From assembly GCA_002478545.1 (NCBI GenBank), contig DLOY01000083.1, positions 15,209 to 23,600 of the forward strand: a DNA stretch of 8,392 bases, given 5' to 3'. Shown piece by piece: positions 1 to 5,826 of the stretch. The translations under genes and the position numbers were made by a program. The stretch comes from Micrococcales bacterium UBA7472 (GTDB lineage Bacteria > Actinomycetota > Actinomycetes > Actinomycetales > Microbacteriaceae). Each line of letters opens with the position of its first letter. The first letter of the stretch is position 1. The notes beneath the pieces were generated by a model. The model made no database searches. It saw nothing but the letters and a program-made list of their open reading frames with translations, and was not told where the DNA came from.

Positions 1-465
1 AACCTTGCTATTCAAACCGGAATTTCCCCTGAGCGGGTGCTGGTGGTTGAAGATGGCGCTGTGGTTGATCTCAGCGATGGCATCGCGGATGTCGTGGGTC
101 AGATTGAGTGCAACATGCTCTACGTCGACGGCAAGACTGTCGGCAAGATTACCGAGGAAGATCTAAAGGATCGTCGCATTTTGGCTGCCGAGGGGTTCAT
201 CACGATATTTGCTGTCGTAGACCCCCAAACCGGCAAAGTTATCGAGGGTCCAGAGATTAGGGCTCGCGCATATGCTGAAGAAGACCACGTGTTTGATGAC
301 ATAAAACCTGCAATTGAGAAGGCGCTGGCCGAGGCTGCCCAAGATGGGATTCGAGACACCTACCAGCTGCAGCAGGTCATCAGGCGAACTATAGGTACTT
401 GGGTGGCAAAGGCGCATCGTCGCAAACCCATGATTATCCCGGTGGTTGTTCACTCAAACAGGTAG
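1..465 (+). CDS. rnj: Ribonuclease J, C-terminal part (5' end outside window)
   Basis: RNase J is a metallo-beta-lactamase/beta-CASP ribonuclease with 5'-3' exonuclease and endonuclease activity in RNA maturation and decay. Frame 1 is open from base 1 to TAG at 463-465, giving 154 visible residues; full-length actinobacterial enzymes are about 550 residues, so only the end of the beta-CASP region and the C-terminal domain are here. Family hallmarks are the NMLYVDGKTVG stretch, the DRRILAAEGF block, VDPQTGKVIEGPEI, and the terminal TWVAKAHRRKPMIIPVV. The catalytic histidines and aspartates of the lactamase domain lie upstream of the window. A GTG at 37 is internal and not a real start, because the similarity continues upstream of it. 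The stop codon lies inside the ascending arm of a terminator hairpin. The family call is secure; the actinobacterial context (rnj before ftsK) supports it. Confidence 0.95.
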   Translation, partial: NLAIQTGISPERVLVVEDGAVVDLSDGIADVVGQIECNMLYVDGKTVGKITEEDLKDRRILAAEGFITIFAVVDPQTGKVIEGPEIRARAYAEEDHVFDDIKPAIEKALAEAAQDGIRDTYQLQQVIRRTIGTWVAKAHRRKPMIIPVVVHSNR

Positions 466-504
466 CGCCTAAGCGGTTTTTGCCCGCTTGATTGCTACCT
501 TTTT
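461..504 (+). terminator. Rho-independent terminator after rnj
   Basis: The outer arms GGTAGC (461-466) and GCTACC (494-499) and the inner arms AAGCGG (471-476) and CCGCTT (484-489) pair perfectly around a 7-nt loop (TTTTTGC). The 4x4 segment between them holds two G-T wobbles and two mismatches. TTTTT at 500-504 follows the stem. The rnj stop codon (463-465) is inside the left arm. The structure is a conventional intrinsic terminator by inspection; folding energy was not computed. Confidence 0.82.
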
Positions 505-507
505 CCC
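493..507 (+). promoter_or_regulatory. Candidate extended -10 for leaderless ftsK mRNA
   Basis: TGCTACCTT (493-501) fits an extended -10 of the form TGnTAnnnT. It is followed by six bases (TTTCCC) and then the ftsK ATG at 508, so the expected transcription start coincides with the A of the start codon. There is no Shine-Dalgarno: the bases before the ATG are T and C only. No convincing -35 is visible. Leaderless mRNAs are common in Actinobacteria. The motif match is seen; promoter function is inferred. Confidence 0.45.
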
Positions 508-2982
508 ATGGTTCAAAGAAAGCCCCCAGCAACGCGTAAGCCAGCTGCGCGTCGCCCTGCCAAGGTTGCCGCGCAGGCAAAATCCCAGGGGAGTTTTGGA
601 AAGAACCTAGGTCGTTTTTACATGTTGCTGGCACATGGGCTCGGTGGCTTAGTTCGCGCCTTTAGCACGGAAAAGCTTGCGGCAGAGGACCGTCGCGATG
701 GAGCGCCGTTTTTTGTCTTCCTGCTATCAGTTTTCGGTGCGTTATTTGCCTGGTTCTTGATCAACGAGTCATGGGCTCAAGTGCTGCACGCGTTCAGCTT
801 CGGCCTGTTGTTTGGCTCGGTAGCGTTTGCCTTACCAGCCGTATTTTTTGTCTACTCGTTATATCTGTTTAGACACCCGGCTTCGGTCCGAGACAGTTCG
901 AGATTCGCAGTTGGATTCTGGCTCTTTCTCTCTGTAGTTGCCGCCTTTTTTCACATCTTCGCGGGTAGACCTGCGCCAAATCGTGACGGTGCGATGGGGC
1001 TCGCTGAGGCTGGGGGGCTATTCGGTTGGGTCCTGGGGGAGCCGCTGGTATCTGTGCTAACGCACTGGGGAGCCGTGCCTTTGCTGGCTCTGCTCGGTCT
1101 GGTGTCAATTTTGATTATGACCGGCACGCCACCGAATCAAATCAAGCCCAAGCTCGAGCAGTTCGGGGAGTTTTTGTTCGGGGCCAAAGCTAAGCCCGAA
1201 GCCTCTGATGCATTCGATGGAACCAAGTCCTCCTGGTGGAATAACGCCAAGAGTGAAAAGCCAGCTTTTGAGACGCCGGTGGTGCAAGACATCGACGAGT
1301 TCATTACAGAGGAACTCGATGTCGTCTCGAGTCCAGACCCAGTTGACTCACTTGAGTTCAATGAGGTGGAAGAGGGCGTTACCGAGCCAATTGATGTCGT
1401 TGCCGATGAGCCGGTAGCGCCAAGACCGAGAGCGCAGCGCCCCTACACTTTGCCGTCTCTGGGTGTTCTGGCGGCTGGAACCCCACCAAAGGCAAAGACA
1501 GCGGTGAATGATCAAATTGTTGCCGCCATCGATGATGTCTTCAAAGAATTTGATGTTCAGGCGAGAGTCTCTGGTTTCCAGCGCGGCCCAACAGTTACCC
1601 GTTATGAGGTTGAGCTGGCTCCAGGGGTGAAGGTGGAGGCGGTAACTCGCCTTACAAACAACATTTCTTATGCCGTGGCATCTAACGAAGTGCGTATCCT
1701 TGCTCCGATCCCCGGCAAGAGTGCAATCGGTATTGAGATACCCAACACCGACCGCGAGACTGTATCGCTGGGTGATGTGTTGCGCTCAAAGAATGCAGCG
1801 GCATCGACACACCCGCTGACAATCGGAGTGGGTAAAGATGTTGAAGGTGGCTACCTCGTTGCCAACCTTGCGAAGATGCCTCACCTTTTGGTTGCTGGTG
1901 CCACCGGTGCGGGTAAATCATCCTTTGTTAATTCGATGATCACATCGATCCTCATGCGCGCCAAGCCGGCCGAGGTTCGCATGGTTTTGATTGACCCCAA
2001 AAGAGTTGAGCTGGCGGTCTATCAAGGGGTGCCACACCTCGTGACTCCAATCATCACCAACCCAAAAAAAGCTGCTGAAGCATTGCAGTGGGTGGTTAAA
2101 GAGATGGACTCACGTTATGACGATTTGGCCTCGTTTGGCTTCAAGCACATTGATGACTTCAACAGAGCTATTGTCGCTGGCCAGGTGAAGGTCCCAGAGG
2201 GATCCAAGCGTGAATTGCAGCCTTACCCCTACCTGCTGGTGGTCGTGGACGAGCTCGCGGATCTGATGATCGTTGCTCCTAGGGATGTGGAAGATTCGAT
2301 CGTGAGAATTACACAGCTAGCGAGAGCATCAGGTATTCATCTCGTGCTAGCGACTCAGCGCCCATCGGTAGATGTCGTGACTGGTCTGATAAAGGCGAAC
2401 GTACCCTCCAGGTTGGCCTTCTCAGTATCCTCGGTGACCGACTCTCGAGTGATTTTGGATCAGCCTGGTGCCGAGAAACTCGTCGGACAAGGCGATGCCC
2501 TGTTTTCACCAATGGGTTCAAATAAGCCCGTGCGCGTTCAGGGGGCTTGGGTTTCAGAGGATGAACTTCATCGTGTGGTGGACCACGTCAAGCAGCAGAT
2601 GGAGCCAGAGTACCGAAACGATGTTGCCGCCCCAGCCCAATCCAAGGTTGTCGACAGCGACATTGGTGATGATCTGGAACTGCTTCTTGCGGCTGCTGAC
2701 TTGATTGTGAACTCGCAGTTCGGTTCGACCTCTATGCTCCAAAGAAAGCTTCGAGTTGGCTTTGCTAAAGCTGGACGCCTGATGGACCTTCTAGAGTCCA
2801 GGGGAGTGGTCGGACCCTCAGAGGGCTCAAAGGCAAGAGACGTTCTTCTCAAGCCAGATGAACTCCCAGCCTTCTTGGCTAAGCTGACCGGAGCAAGTTC
2901 CGCTGTGTTTGTAGGGGATTCCCCGGATGATGAACCAGATGAGGATGCTTGGGAGCTAACTGGAAGGAAAGATGACTTCTAA
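508..2982 (+). CDS. ftsK: DNA translocase FtsK/SpoIIIE family
   Basis: This is a membrane-anchored, ATP-driven double-stranded-DNA translocase that clears chromosome termini through the closing septum and promotes dimer resolution. The 824 residues comprise a basic Pro/Ala/Lys-rich N-terminus (1-35); roughly four hydrophobic membrane segments at about 67-85, 93-121, 133-152 and 168-206; a short acidic linker of about 120 residues; the alpha/beta motor (about 330-710); and the C-terminal gamma winged helix (about 725-795). Walker A is GATGAGKS at 464-471. Walker B is LLVVVDE, with D581 and E582. The LATQRPSVDVVTGLIKAN block and the QGDALF motif are typical. The start ATG 508 has no Shine-Dalgarno and lies right behind the rnj terminator; the next Met in frame is residue 39, just before the membrane region, and would drop the basic tail. 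The 3' end overlaps pgsA by 11 nt, implying co-expression. Confidence 0.96.
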   Translation: MVQRKPPATRKPAARRPAKVAAQAKSQGSFGKNLGRFYMLLAHGLGGLVRAFSTEKLAAEDRRDGAPFFVFLLSVFGALFAWFLINESWAQVLHAFSFGLLFGSVAFALPAVFFVYSLYLFRHPASVRDSSRFAVGFWLFLSVVAAFFHIFAGRPAPNRDGAMGLAEAGGLFGWVLGEPLVSVLTHWGAVPLLALLGLVSILIMTGTPPNQIKPKLEQFGEFLFGAKAKPEASDAFDGTKSSWWNNAKSEKPAFETPVVQDIDEFITEELDVVSSPDPVDSLEFNEVEEGVTEPIDVVADEPVAPRPRAQRPYTLPSLGVLAAGTPPKAKTAVNDQIVAAIDDVFKEFDVQARVSGFQRGPTVTRYEVELAPGVKVEAVTRLTNNISYAVASNEVRILAPIPGKSAIGIEIPNTDRETVSLGDVLRSKNAAASTHPLTIGVGKDVEGGYLVANLAKMPHLLVAGATGAGKSSFVNSMITSILMRAKPAEVRMVLIDPKRVELAVYQGVPHLVTPIITNPKKAAEALQWVVKEMDSRYDDLASFGFKHIDDFNRAIVAGQVKVPEGSKRELQPYPYLLVVVDELADLMIVAPRDVEDSIVRITQLARASGIHLVLATQRPSVDVVTGLIKANVPSRLAFSVSSVTDSRVILDQPGAEKLVGQGDALFSPMGSNKPVRVQGAWVSEDELHRVVDHVKQQMEPEYRNDVAAPAQSKVVDSDIGDDLELLLAAADLIVNSQFGSTSMLQRKLRVGFAKAGRLMDLLESRGVVGPSEGSKARDVLLKPDELPAFLAKLTGASSAVFVGDSPDDEPDEDAWELTGRKDDF

Positions 2983-3520
2983 ATCCTTCCTTTATCGTCA
3001 GACACCCAACTTGATAACCGGAGCTCGAATCGCCATAGTTCCGGTAGTTCTTTGGCTCATGCTGGCACTTTGGGACAGTGAGATTGGTCGATTTATAGCG
3101 CTAGTGCTACTGATATTGGCTGCTTCAACCGACGGTATCGATGGTGCGATTGCCAGACGACGCAACCTAGTCACCAACCTTGGAAAGCTTTTGGACCCAA
3201 TTGCAGATAAGGCTTTGCTTTCGGGATCACTCATCGCACTCTCAATCGTCGAGGCGGTTCCATGGTGGATCACGATTGCGATTTTGGTGCGAGAGATCGG
3301 GATCACGGTTTATCGACTGGCGATAGCGAACAAGAGAGTACTAGCCGCCTCAGGGGGCGGAAAGTTCAAGACGGTTTTGCAAATCGTCGCGATCTCGCTT
3401 GCGATTGCACCGTTCGATTTCTTGGGGTCTTGGTATCAAACCTTTGTGTTTGCCGTGATGCTCTTCACTGTTGCCGTGACCTGGTACACCGGAATCCGAT
3501 ATCTTCTTCCCAGCCGATGA
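2972..3520 (+). CDS. pgsA: CDP-diacylglycerol-glycerol-3-phosphate 3-phosphatidyltransferase
   Basis: The enzyme transfers a phosphatidyl group from CDP-diacylglycerol to glycerol-3-phosphate, the committed step to phosphatidylglycerol and cardiolipin, in the cytoplasmic membrane. The 182-residue protein is largely hydrophobic with several membrane helices. It carries the complete CDP-alcohol phosphotransferase signature: D54, D57, G58, A61, R62, then G71, D75 and D79 with the canonical spacing. The N-terminal TPNLITGARI segment is typical of PgsA. The position between ftsK and cinA is the actinobacterial PgsA locus, which argues against a phosphatidylinositol-phosphate synthase paralogue. 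ATG 2972 is preceded by a purine-rich GGAAGGAAAG (2962-2971) inside the ftsK end. The gene overlaps ftsK by 11 nt and cinA by 4 nt (ATGA), so translational coupling is likely. Confidence 0.93.
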   Translation: MTSKSFLYRQTPNLITGARIAIVPVVLWLMLALWDSEIGRFIALVLLILAASTDGIDGAIARRRNLVTNLGKLLDPIADKALLSGSLIALSIVEAVPWWITIAILVREIGITVYRLAIANKRVLAASGGGKFKTVLQIVAISLAIAPFDFLGSWYQTFVFAVMLFTVAVTWYTGIRYLLPSR

Positions 3521-3999
3521 ACCTGATAGCTCTGGCCCAATCTAAAGGGGTGTTTCTCTGTGCGGCTGAGTCATTGACTGCCGGGAGAATAGCAACCGAG
3601 ATTACAAATTCACCCGGATCCTCCAAAGTTTTTCTCGGGTCTATTGTTAGCTACACAAATAAATCGAAGTCTGGCCTTTTGGCAGTGGCACCCGATTTGC
3701 TTGCTCAGAGAACTGCAGTAGACCCCGAAGTTGCAATCCAAATGGCTAAAGGCGCTCGGGCGAAATTTGCAGAGGCAAACCAGTTGAACGTCGAGCATGT
3801 GGTGGCAGTCTCGGCAACCGGAGTTGCAGGCCCAGAGTCAGTTGGAGCAAACCCGCCGGGGCTCGTCTTCATCGGAGTTGCCTCGGCCCAAGGCGGGCGG
3901 GCTTCGAGTCTCAAGCTCGCAGGAACCCGGATTGAGATCGCTGAACAGACTGCAAGTGCCGCTTTGGCGCTATTGCGGGAAGAGCTTGAGCGTTTTTAG
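3517..3999 (+). CDS. cinA: CinA C-terminal domain protein, nicotinamide-nucleotide amidohydrolase (PncC type)
   Basis: This 160-residue protein consists only of the CinA C-terminal domain, which in characterised PncC enzymes deamidates nicotinamide mononucleotide to nicotinic acid mononucleotide for NAD recycling. Visible family motifs are CAAESLTAGRIATEI (15-29), PGSSKVFLGSIVSYTNKSK (33-51), the ATGVAGPE block (100-107) and PPGLVFIGVA (113-122), with a C-terminal helix. The N-terminal molybdopterin-binding-like domain of long CinA proteins is absent, as is usual at this actinobacterial locus. The start is ATG 3517, overlapping the pgsA TGA as ATGA. The same frame stays open further upstream to 3262, but that part lies wholly inside pgsA and has no family similarity. 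No clear terminator follows the gene. Membership of the family is clear; the substrate is taken from the family. Confidence 0.91.
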   Translation: MNLIALAQSKGVFLCAAESLTAGRIATEITNSPGSSKVFLGSIVSYTNKSKSGLLAVAPDLLAQRTAVDPEVAIQMAKGARAKFAEANQLNVEHVVAVSATGVAGPESVGANPPGLVFIGVASAQGGRASSLKLAGTRIEIAEQTASAALALLREELERF

Positions 4000-4000
4000 G

Positions 4001-4039
4001 GTTTAGCTTCAGGAAACATTCAGACGCGCAGTTTAGCTT
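4001..4039 (+). repeat. Direct repeat GTTTAGCTT x2 upstream of clgR
   Basis: GTTTAGCTT occurs at 4001-4009 and again at 4031-4039, exactly 30 bp apart (about three helical turns), in the only sizeable gap between cinA and clgR. Each copy contains TAGCTT, which fits a loose -10 pattern (TAnnnT). The repeat may be a regulator site, a duplicated promoter element or chance. Confidence 0.35.
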
Positions 4040-4047
4040 TTGTGTAG

Positions 4048-4062
4048 TAACCCGATAGGTTA
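4048..4062 (+). promoter_or_regulatory. Candidate clgR promoter/operator palindrome
   Basis: TAACC (4048-4052) and GGTTA (4058-4062) form a 5-bp inverted repeat around CGATA. It overlaps TAGGTT (4056-4061), a TAnnnT -10-like hexamer identical to the one proposed for recA. A start about seven bases downstream would leave a short leader holding the Shine-Dalgarno of clgR. ClgR regulators are often autoregulated, but I did not find a convincing match to the published ClgR box. The evidence is weak. Confidence 0.25.
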
Positions 4063-4069
4063 TTTGCTT

Positions 4070-4075
4070 GGAGGA
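4070..4075 (+). promoter_or_regulatory. Shine-Dalgarno that sets the clgR start
   Basis: GGAGGA is an almost ideal anti-16S match, placed four bases (from GGAGG) before TTG 4079. It decides for this TTG as the start codon and against an upstream in-frame TTG at 4040. Confidence 0.7.
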
Positions 4076-4078
4076 ACC

Positions 4079-4393
4079 TTGGTACTAGTAAGACAAGAAA
4101 TCGGTGATGTTCTCAGAACTCACCGACTTCGTCGCGGACAGACCTTGCGTCAGGTAGCTGCTCGCGCATCTGTGGCGCTGGGTTATTTGTCCGAGGTGGA
4201 GCGCGGTCAAAAAGAGGTATCTTCGGAGATCCTTGCCTCAGTGGCAGATGCCCTAGAGGTACCACTATCAGTTGTGATGCGCGAGGTTTCCGATCGTGTA
4301 GCGGCCATAGAGGGCATCTACCTGGACGACACTTACATCCCAGACACTGTGCCAGACGCCTTTGTCACCGAAGCGTCGCTGATTTCAAGGTAG
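4079..4393 (+). CDS. clgR: ClgR, XRE-family transcriptional regulator of Clp protease genes
   Basis: In Streptomyces, Corynebacterium and Mycobacterium, ClgR activates clp protease and other stress genes. The 104-residue protein starts with VRQEIGDVLRTHRLRRGQTL, the characteristic ClgR N-terminus, followed by a helix-turn-helix at about 22-43 (TLRQVAARA then VALGYLSEVERG) and the QKEVSSEILASVADALEVPLS block. These features and the location directly before DUF3046 and recA distinguish it from generic XRE regulators. The start is TTG 4079 with a strong Shine-Dalgarno. The C-terminal tail (about 80-104) is acidic and ends in SLISR, without the terminal alanines implicated in ClpP-dependent turnover of Streptomyces ClgR. 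The stop TAG shares its G with the next gene's GTG. Autoregulation is plausible but not demonstrated here. Confidence 0.9.
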   Translation: MVLVRQEIGDVLRTHRLRRGQTLRQVAARASVALGYLSEVERGQKEVSSEILASVADALEVPLSVVMREVSDRVAAIEGIYLDDTYIPDTVPDAFVTEASLISR

Positions 4394-4620
4394 TGAAGCT
4401 CAGCCAATTCCACAGCCTGCTCAGAGATGAGTTTGGCGACGGTCTCGCTTCGGTGCTGCTGAGCGATACCAGGCTGACTGAGTTCTCAGACTTGACTCCG
4501 CGCCAGCTTCTCGATGCCGGCGAAGAACCCAGGATTGTTTGGCTGGCGATTTGCCGATCTCAAGGTGTTCCAAAGGAGCGCTGGCTCGGTAAGAACAAAC
4601 CAAAAAGACACGCCGACTAA
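4393..4620 (+). CDS. DUF3046 family small protein of unknown function
   Basis: This is a 75-residue protein of the actinobacterial DUF3046 family, found characteristically between clgR and recA. Visible features are the N-terminal MKLSQFHSLLRDEFG, the TPRQLLDAGEEPRIVWLAICRSQGVP core resembling the family's LDAG..P..VW.A.C....VP pattern, and ERWLGKNKPKRH at a basic C-terminus. It has no membrane segment, signal peptide, cysteine pair or recognisable catalytic motif. The start is GTG 4393, overlapping the clgR stop by one base (TAGTG), with only AAGG (4387-4390) as a possible Shine-Dalgarno at very short spacing; translational coupling to clgR is therefore likely. The stop TAA lies in the left arm of a long hairpin. 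The biological role is unknown; context suggests a link to stress response or DNA repair, which is inference. Confidence 0.88.
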   Translation: MKLSQFHSLLRDEFGDGLASVLLSDTRLTEFSDLTPRQLLDAGEEPRIVWLAICRSQGVPKERWLGKNKPKRHAD

Positions 4621-4654
4621 TGCCATTCGAAATTTTGTTCGAATGGCATTAGTC
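4615..4654 (+). terminator. Perfect 17-bp hairpin between DUF3046 gene and recA
   Basis: The arm GACTAATGCCATTCGAA (4615-4631) is exactly complementary to TTCGAATGGCATTAGTC (4638-4654) around the loop ATTTTG. The stem has no mismatch and includes the DUF3046 stop codon. The following T tract is short (CTTTG), so as an intrinsic terminator it is imperfect, but the stem length and its place at the end of the upstream operon favour termination or 3'-end protection. The centre of the palindrome is also an SOS box. Function is inferred; folding energy was not computed. Confidence 0.65.
4627..4642 (+). promoter_or_regulatory. SOS box (LexA operator) of recA
   Basis: TCGAAA-TTTT-GTTCGA matches the actinobacterial LexA operator TCGAAC-N4-GTTCGA at 11 of 12 defined positions; only the sixth base differs. 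It lies 126 bases before the recA start codon, between the DUF3046 gene and recA, where a LexA site is expected. It forms the core of the longer hairpin at 4615-4654. Confidence 0.75.
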
Positions 4655-4655
4655 T
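4650..4655 (+). promoter_or_regulatory. Candidate LexA-controlled recA promoter -10
   Basis: TAGTCT fits TAnnnT and lies just downstream of the SOS box, so a polymerase at this site would be occluded by LexA at its -35/spacer region. The -35 is poor (TTCGAA at 4626-4631, 18-bp spacer). The sequence just after it, TCTTTGCACA, recurs after the second recA -10. The evidence is moderate to weak. Confidence 0.35.
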
Positions 4656-4741
4656 TTGCACAGGACAAAAGCTTTTGAGTTTTCCACAGTGAGAATCAGA
4701 AGAAAGTAAATGTCAGAGGCAAAGGTTAGGTTCTTTGCACA
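4653..4741 (+). repeat. Direct repeat TCTTTGCACA x2 in the recA leader
   Basis: TCTTTGCACA occurs at 4653-4662 and 4732-4741, 79 bp apart. Each copy begins at or inside a TAnnnT hexamer (TAGTCT at 4650, TAGGTT at 4727), so both could cover the transcription-start region of tandem recA promoters. The repeat is seen directly; its role is inferred. Confidence 0.45.
4710..4732 (+). promoter_or_regulatory. RecA-NDp type (PafBC-dependent) promoter of recA
   Basis: The published actinobacterial RecA-NDp consensus is tTGTCRgtg-N8-TAnnnT. Here ATGTCAGAG (4710-4718) is followed by exactly eight bases and TAGGTT (4727-4732). All strongly conserved positions (TGTCR and the -10 T, A and T) are present; mismatches fall on two weakly conserved bases. 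The predicted start near 4739 gives a leader of about 30 nt containing the recA Shine-Dalgarno. In mycobacteria this promoter class is LexA-independent and activated by PafBC after DNA damage. Confidence 0.7.
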
Positions 4742-4768
4742 AGCTTCACCCAGCGAAAAGAGGACAGA

Positions 4769-5824
4769 ATGCCAAGTGCTTCAGACAGAGAAAAGGCGCT
4801 AGAGACTGCTCTGGCTCAAATTGACCGCCAATTTGGTAAGGGCTCGGTCATGCGATTGGGTACCGAGGAGCGCGCTCCTATCGAGTCAATTCCAACTGGC
4901 TCTATTGCTCTGGATGTCGCCTTGGGCATTGGCGGCCTTCCGAAGGGCCGAATTGTTGAGATCTACGGTCCTGAATCCTCAGGTAAGACCACTGTTGCAC
5001 TCCATGCAATTGCCAACGCTCAGCGCAACGGTGGCATCGCTGCCTTCATTGATGCTGAACACGCATTGGACCCCGAGTATGCCAAGAAGCTGGGTGTTGA
5101 CGTCGATGCCCTCTTGGTCTCCCAACCTGACACCGGAGAGCAAGCGCTTGAAATTACCGACATGCTTATTCGCTCCGGTTCCATCGACATCATCGTTATC
5201 GACTCGGTTGCCGCACTGGTTCCTAGAGCTGAAATCGAGGGCGAAATGGGCGATGCTCACGTAGGTCTACAGGCACGTTTGATGTCTCAGGCACTACGTA
5301 AACTGACTGGTGCCCTGAGCAACACCAAAACCACAGCGATCTTTATCAACCAGTTGCGCGAGAAGGTTGGAGTTTTCTTCGGCTCCCCTGAGACCACCTC
5401 TGGCGGTAAGGCACTGAAGTTCTATGCTTCGGTTCGCTTAGACATTCGCAGAATTGAAACACTGAAGGATGGCCAGGATGCAGTTGGTAACCGAGCTCGT
5501 GTAAAGGTCGTAAAGAACAAGCTGGCAGCACCTTTCAAGCAGGCAGAATTCGACATTATGTTCGGTGAGGGCATCTCTCGCGAGGGAAGCCTGATTGATT
5601 TCGGAGTTGAGCACGAGATCGTCAAGAAATCCGGAGCCTGGTATACCTTCGATGGTGACCAGCTAGGGCAGGGTAAAGAGAACGCGAGAAACTACCTGAA
5701 GGAGAATCCACAGGTAGCAGACACAATCGAGCAGAAGATCAAGGTAAAGCTAGGTATTGGAGTTCCAAGGGCCGTAGCGGATCTTCCTGCTGAGCCTTCG
5801 GTTCCAAAGGCAGCCAACAACTAA
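4769..5824 (+). CDS. recA: Recombinase RecA
   Basis: RecA polymerises on single-stranded DNA, drives homologous pairing and strand exchange with ATP, and triggers LexA self-cleavage. The 351-residue length is normal and no intein interrupts it. The N-terminal polymerisation helix occupies 1-33. Walker A is GPESSGKTT at 67-75 with K73. The Walker B region is IIVIDSVAALVP, with D145. Loop L1 contains EIEGEMGDAHVG (155-166) and loop L2 FINQLREKVGVFFGSPETTSGG (192-213). The KFYASVRLDIRRI segment follows, then the C-terminal domain and a less conserved tail ending KAANN. ATG 4769 is preceded by AGAGGA (4759-4764) at four-base spacing. The gene is preceded by an SOS box and a RecA-NDp promoter, so two DNA-damage inputs are likely, and is followed after two bases by recX. 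Confidence 0.99.
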   Translation: MPSASDREKALETALAQIDRQFGKGSVMRLGTEERAPIESIPTGSIALDVALGIGGLPKGRIVEIYGPESSGKTTVALHAIANAQRNGGIAAFIDAEHALDPEYAKKLGVDVDALLVSQPDTGEQALEITDMLIRSGSIDIIVIDSVAALVPRAEIEGEMGDAHVGLQARLMSQALRKLTGALSNTKTTAIFINQLREKVGVFFGSPETTSGGKALKFYASVRLDIRRIETLKDGQDAVGNRARVKVVKNKLAAPFKQAEFDIMFGEGISREGSLIDFGVEHEIVKKSGAWYTFDGDQLGQGKENARNYLKENPQVADTIEQKIKVKLGIGVPRAVADLPAEPSVPKAANN

Positions 5825-5826
5825 AG

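Noticed and set aside
3262..3516. Upstream extension of the cinA reading frame (245-residue version)
   Set aside because: This part lies inside pgsA in another frame, has no CinA similarity, and the ATGA-overlap start at 3517 gives the normal domain boundary.
4012..4033. ECF sigma factor promoter (GGAAAC ... GTT) before clgR
   Set aside because: Spacing between GGAA and GTT is 15 rather than the usual 16-18 and the -10 half lacks the CGTT form.
4039..4061. RecA-NDp-like promoter before clgR (TTGTGTAG upstream of TAGGTT)
   Set aside because: Only the first four bases match the upstream element, the spacer is seven rather than eight, and the TCR core is missing.
4040..4078. Alternative TTG start for clgR adding 13 residues
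   Set aside because: The added residues would include the strong GGAGGA Shine-Dalgarno and have no counterpart in ClgR proteins; TTG 4079 is correctly placed behind it.
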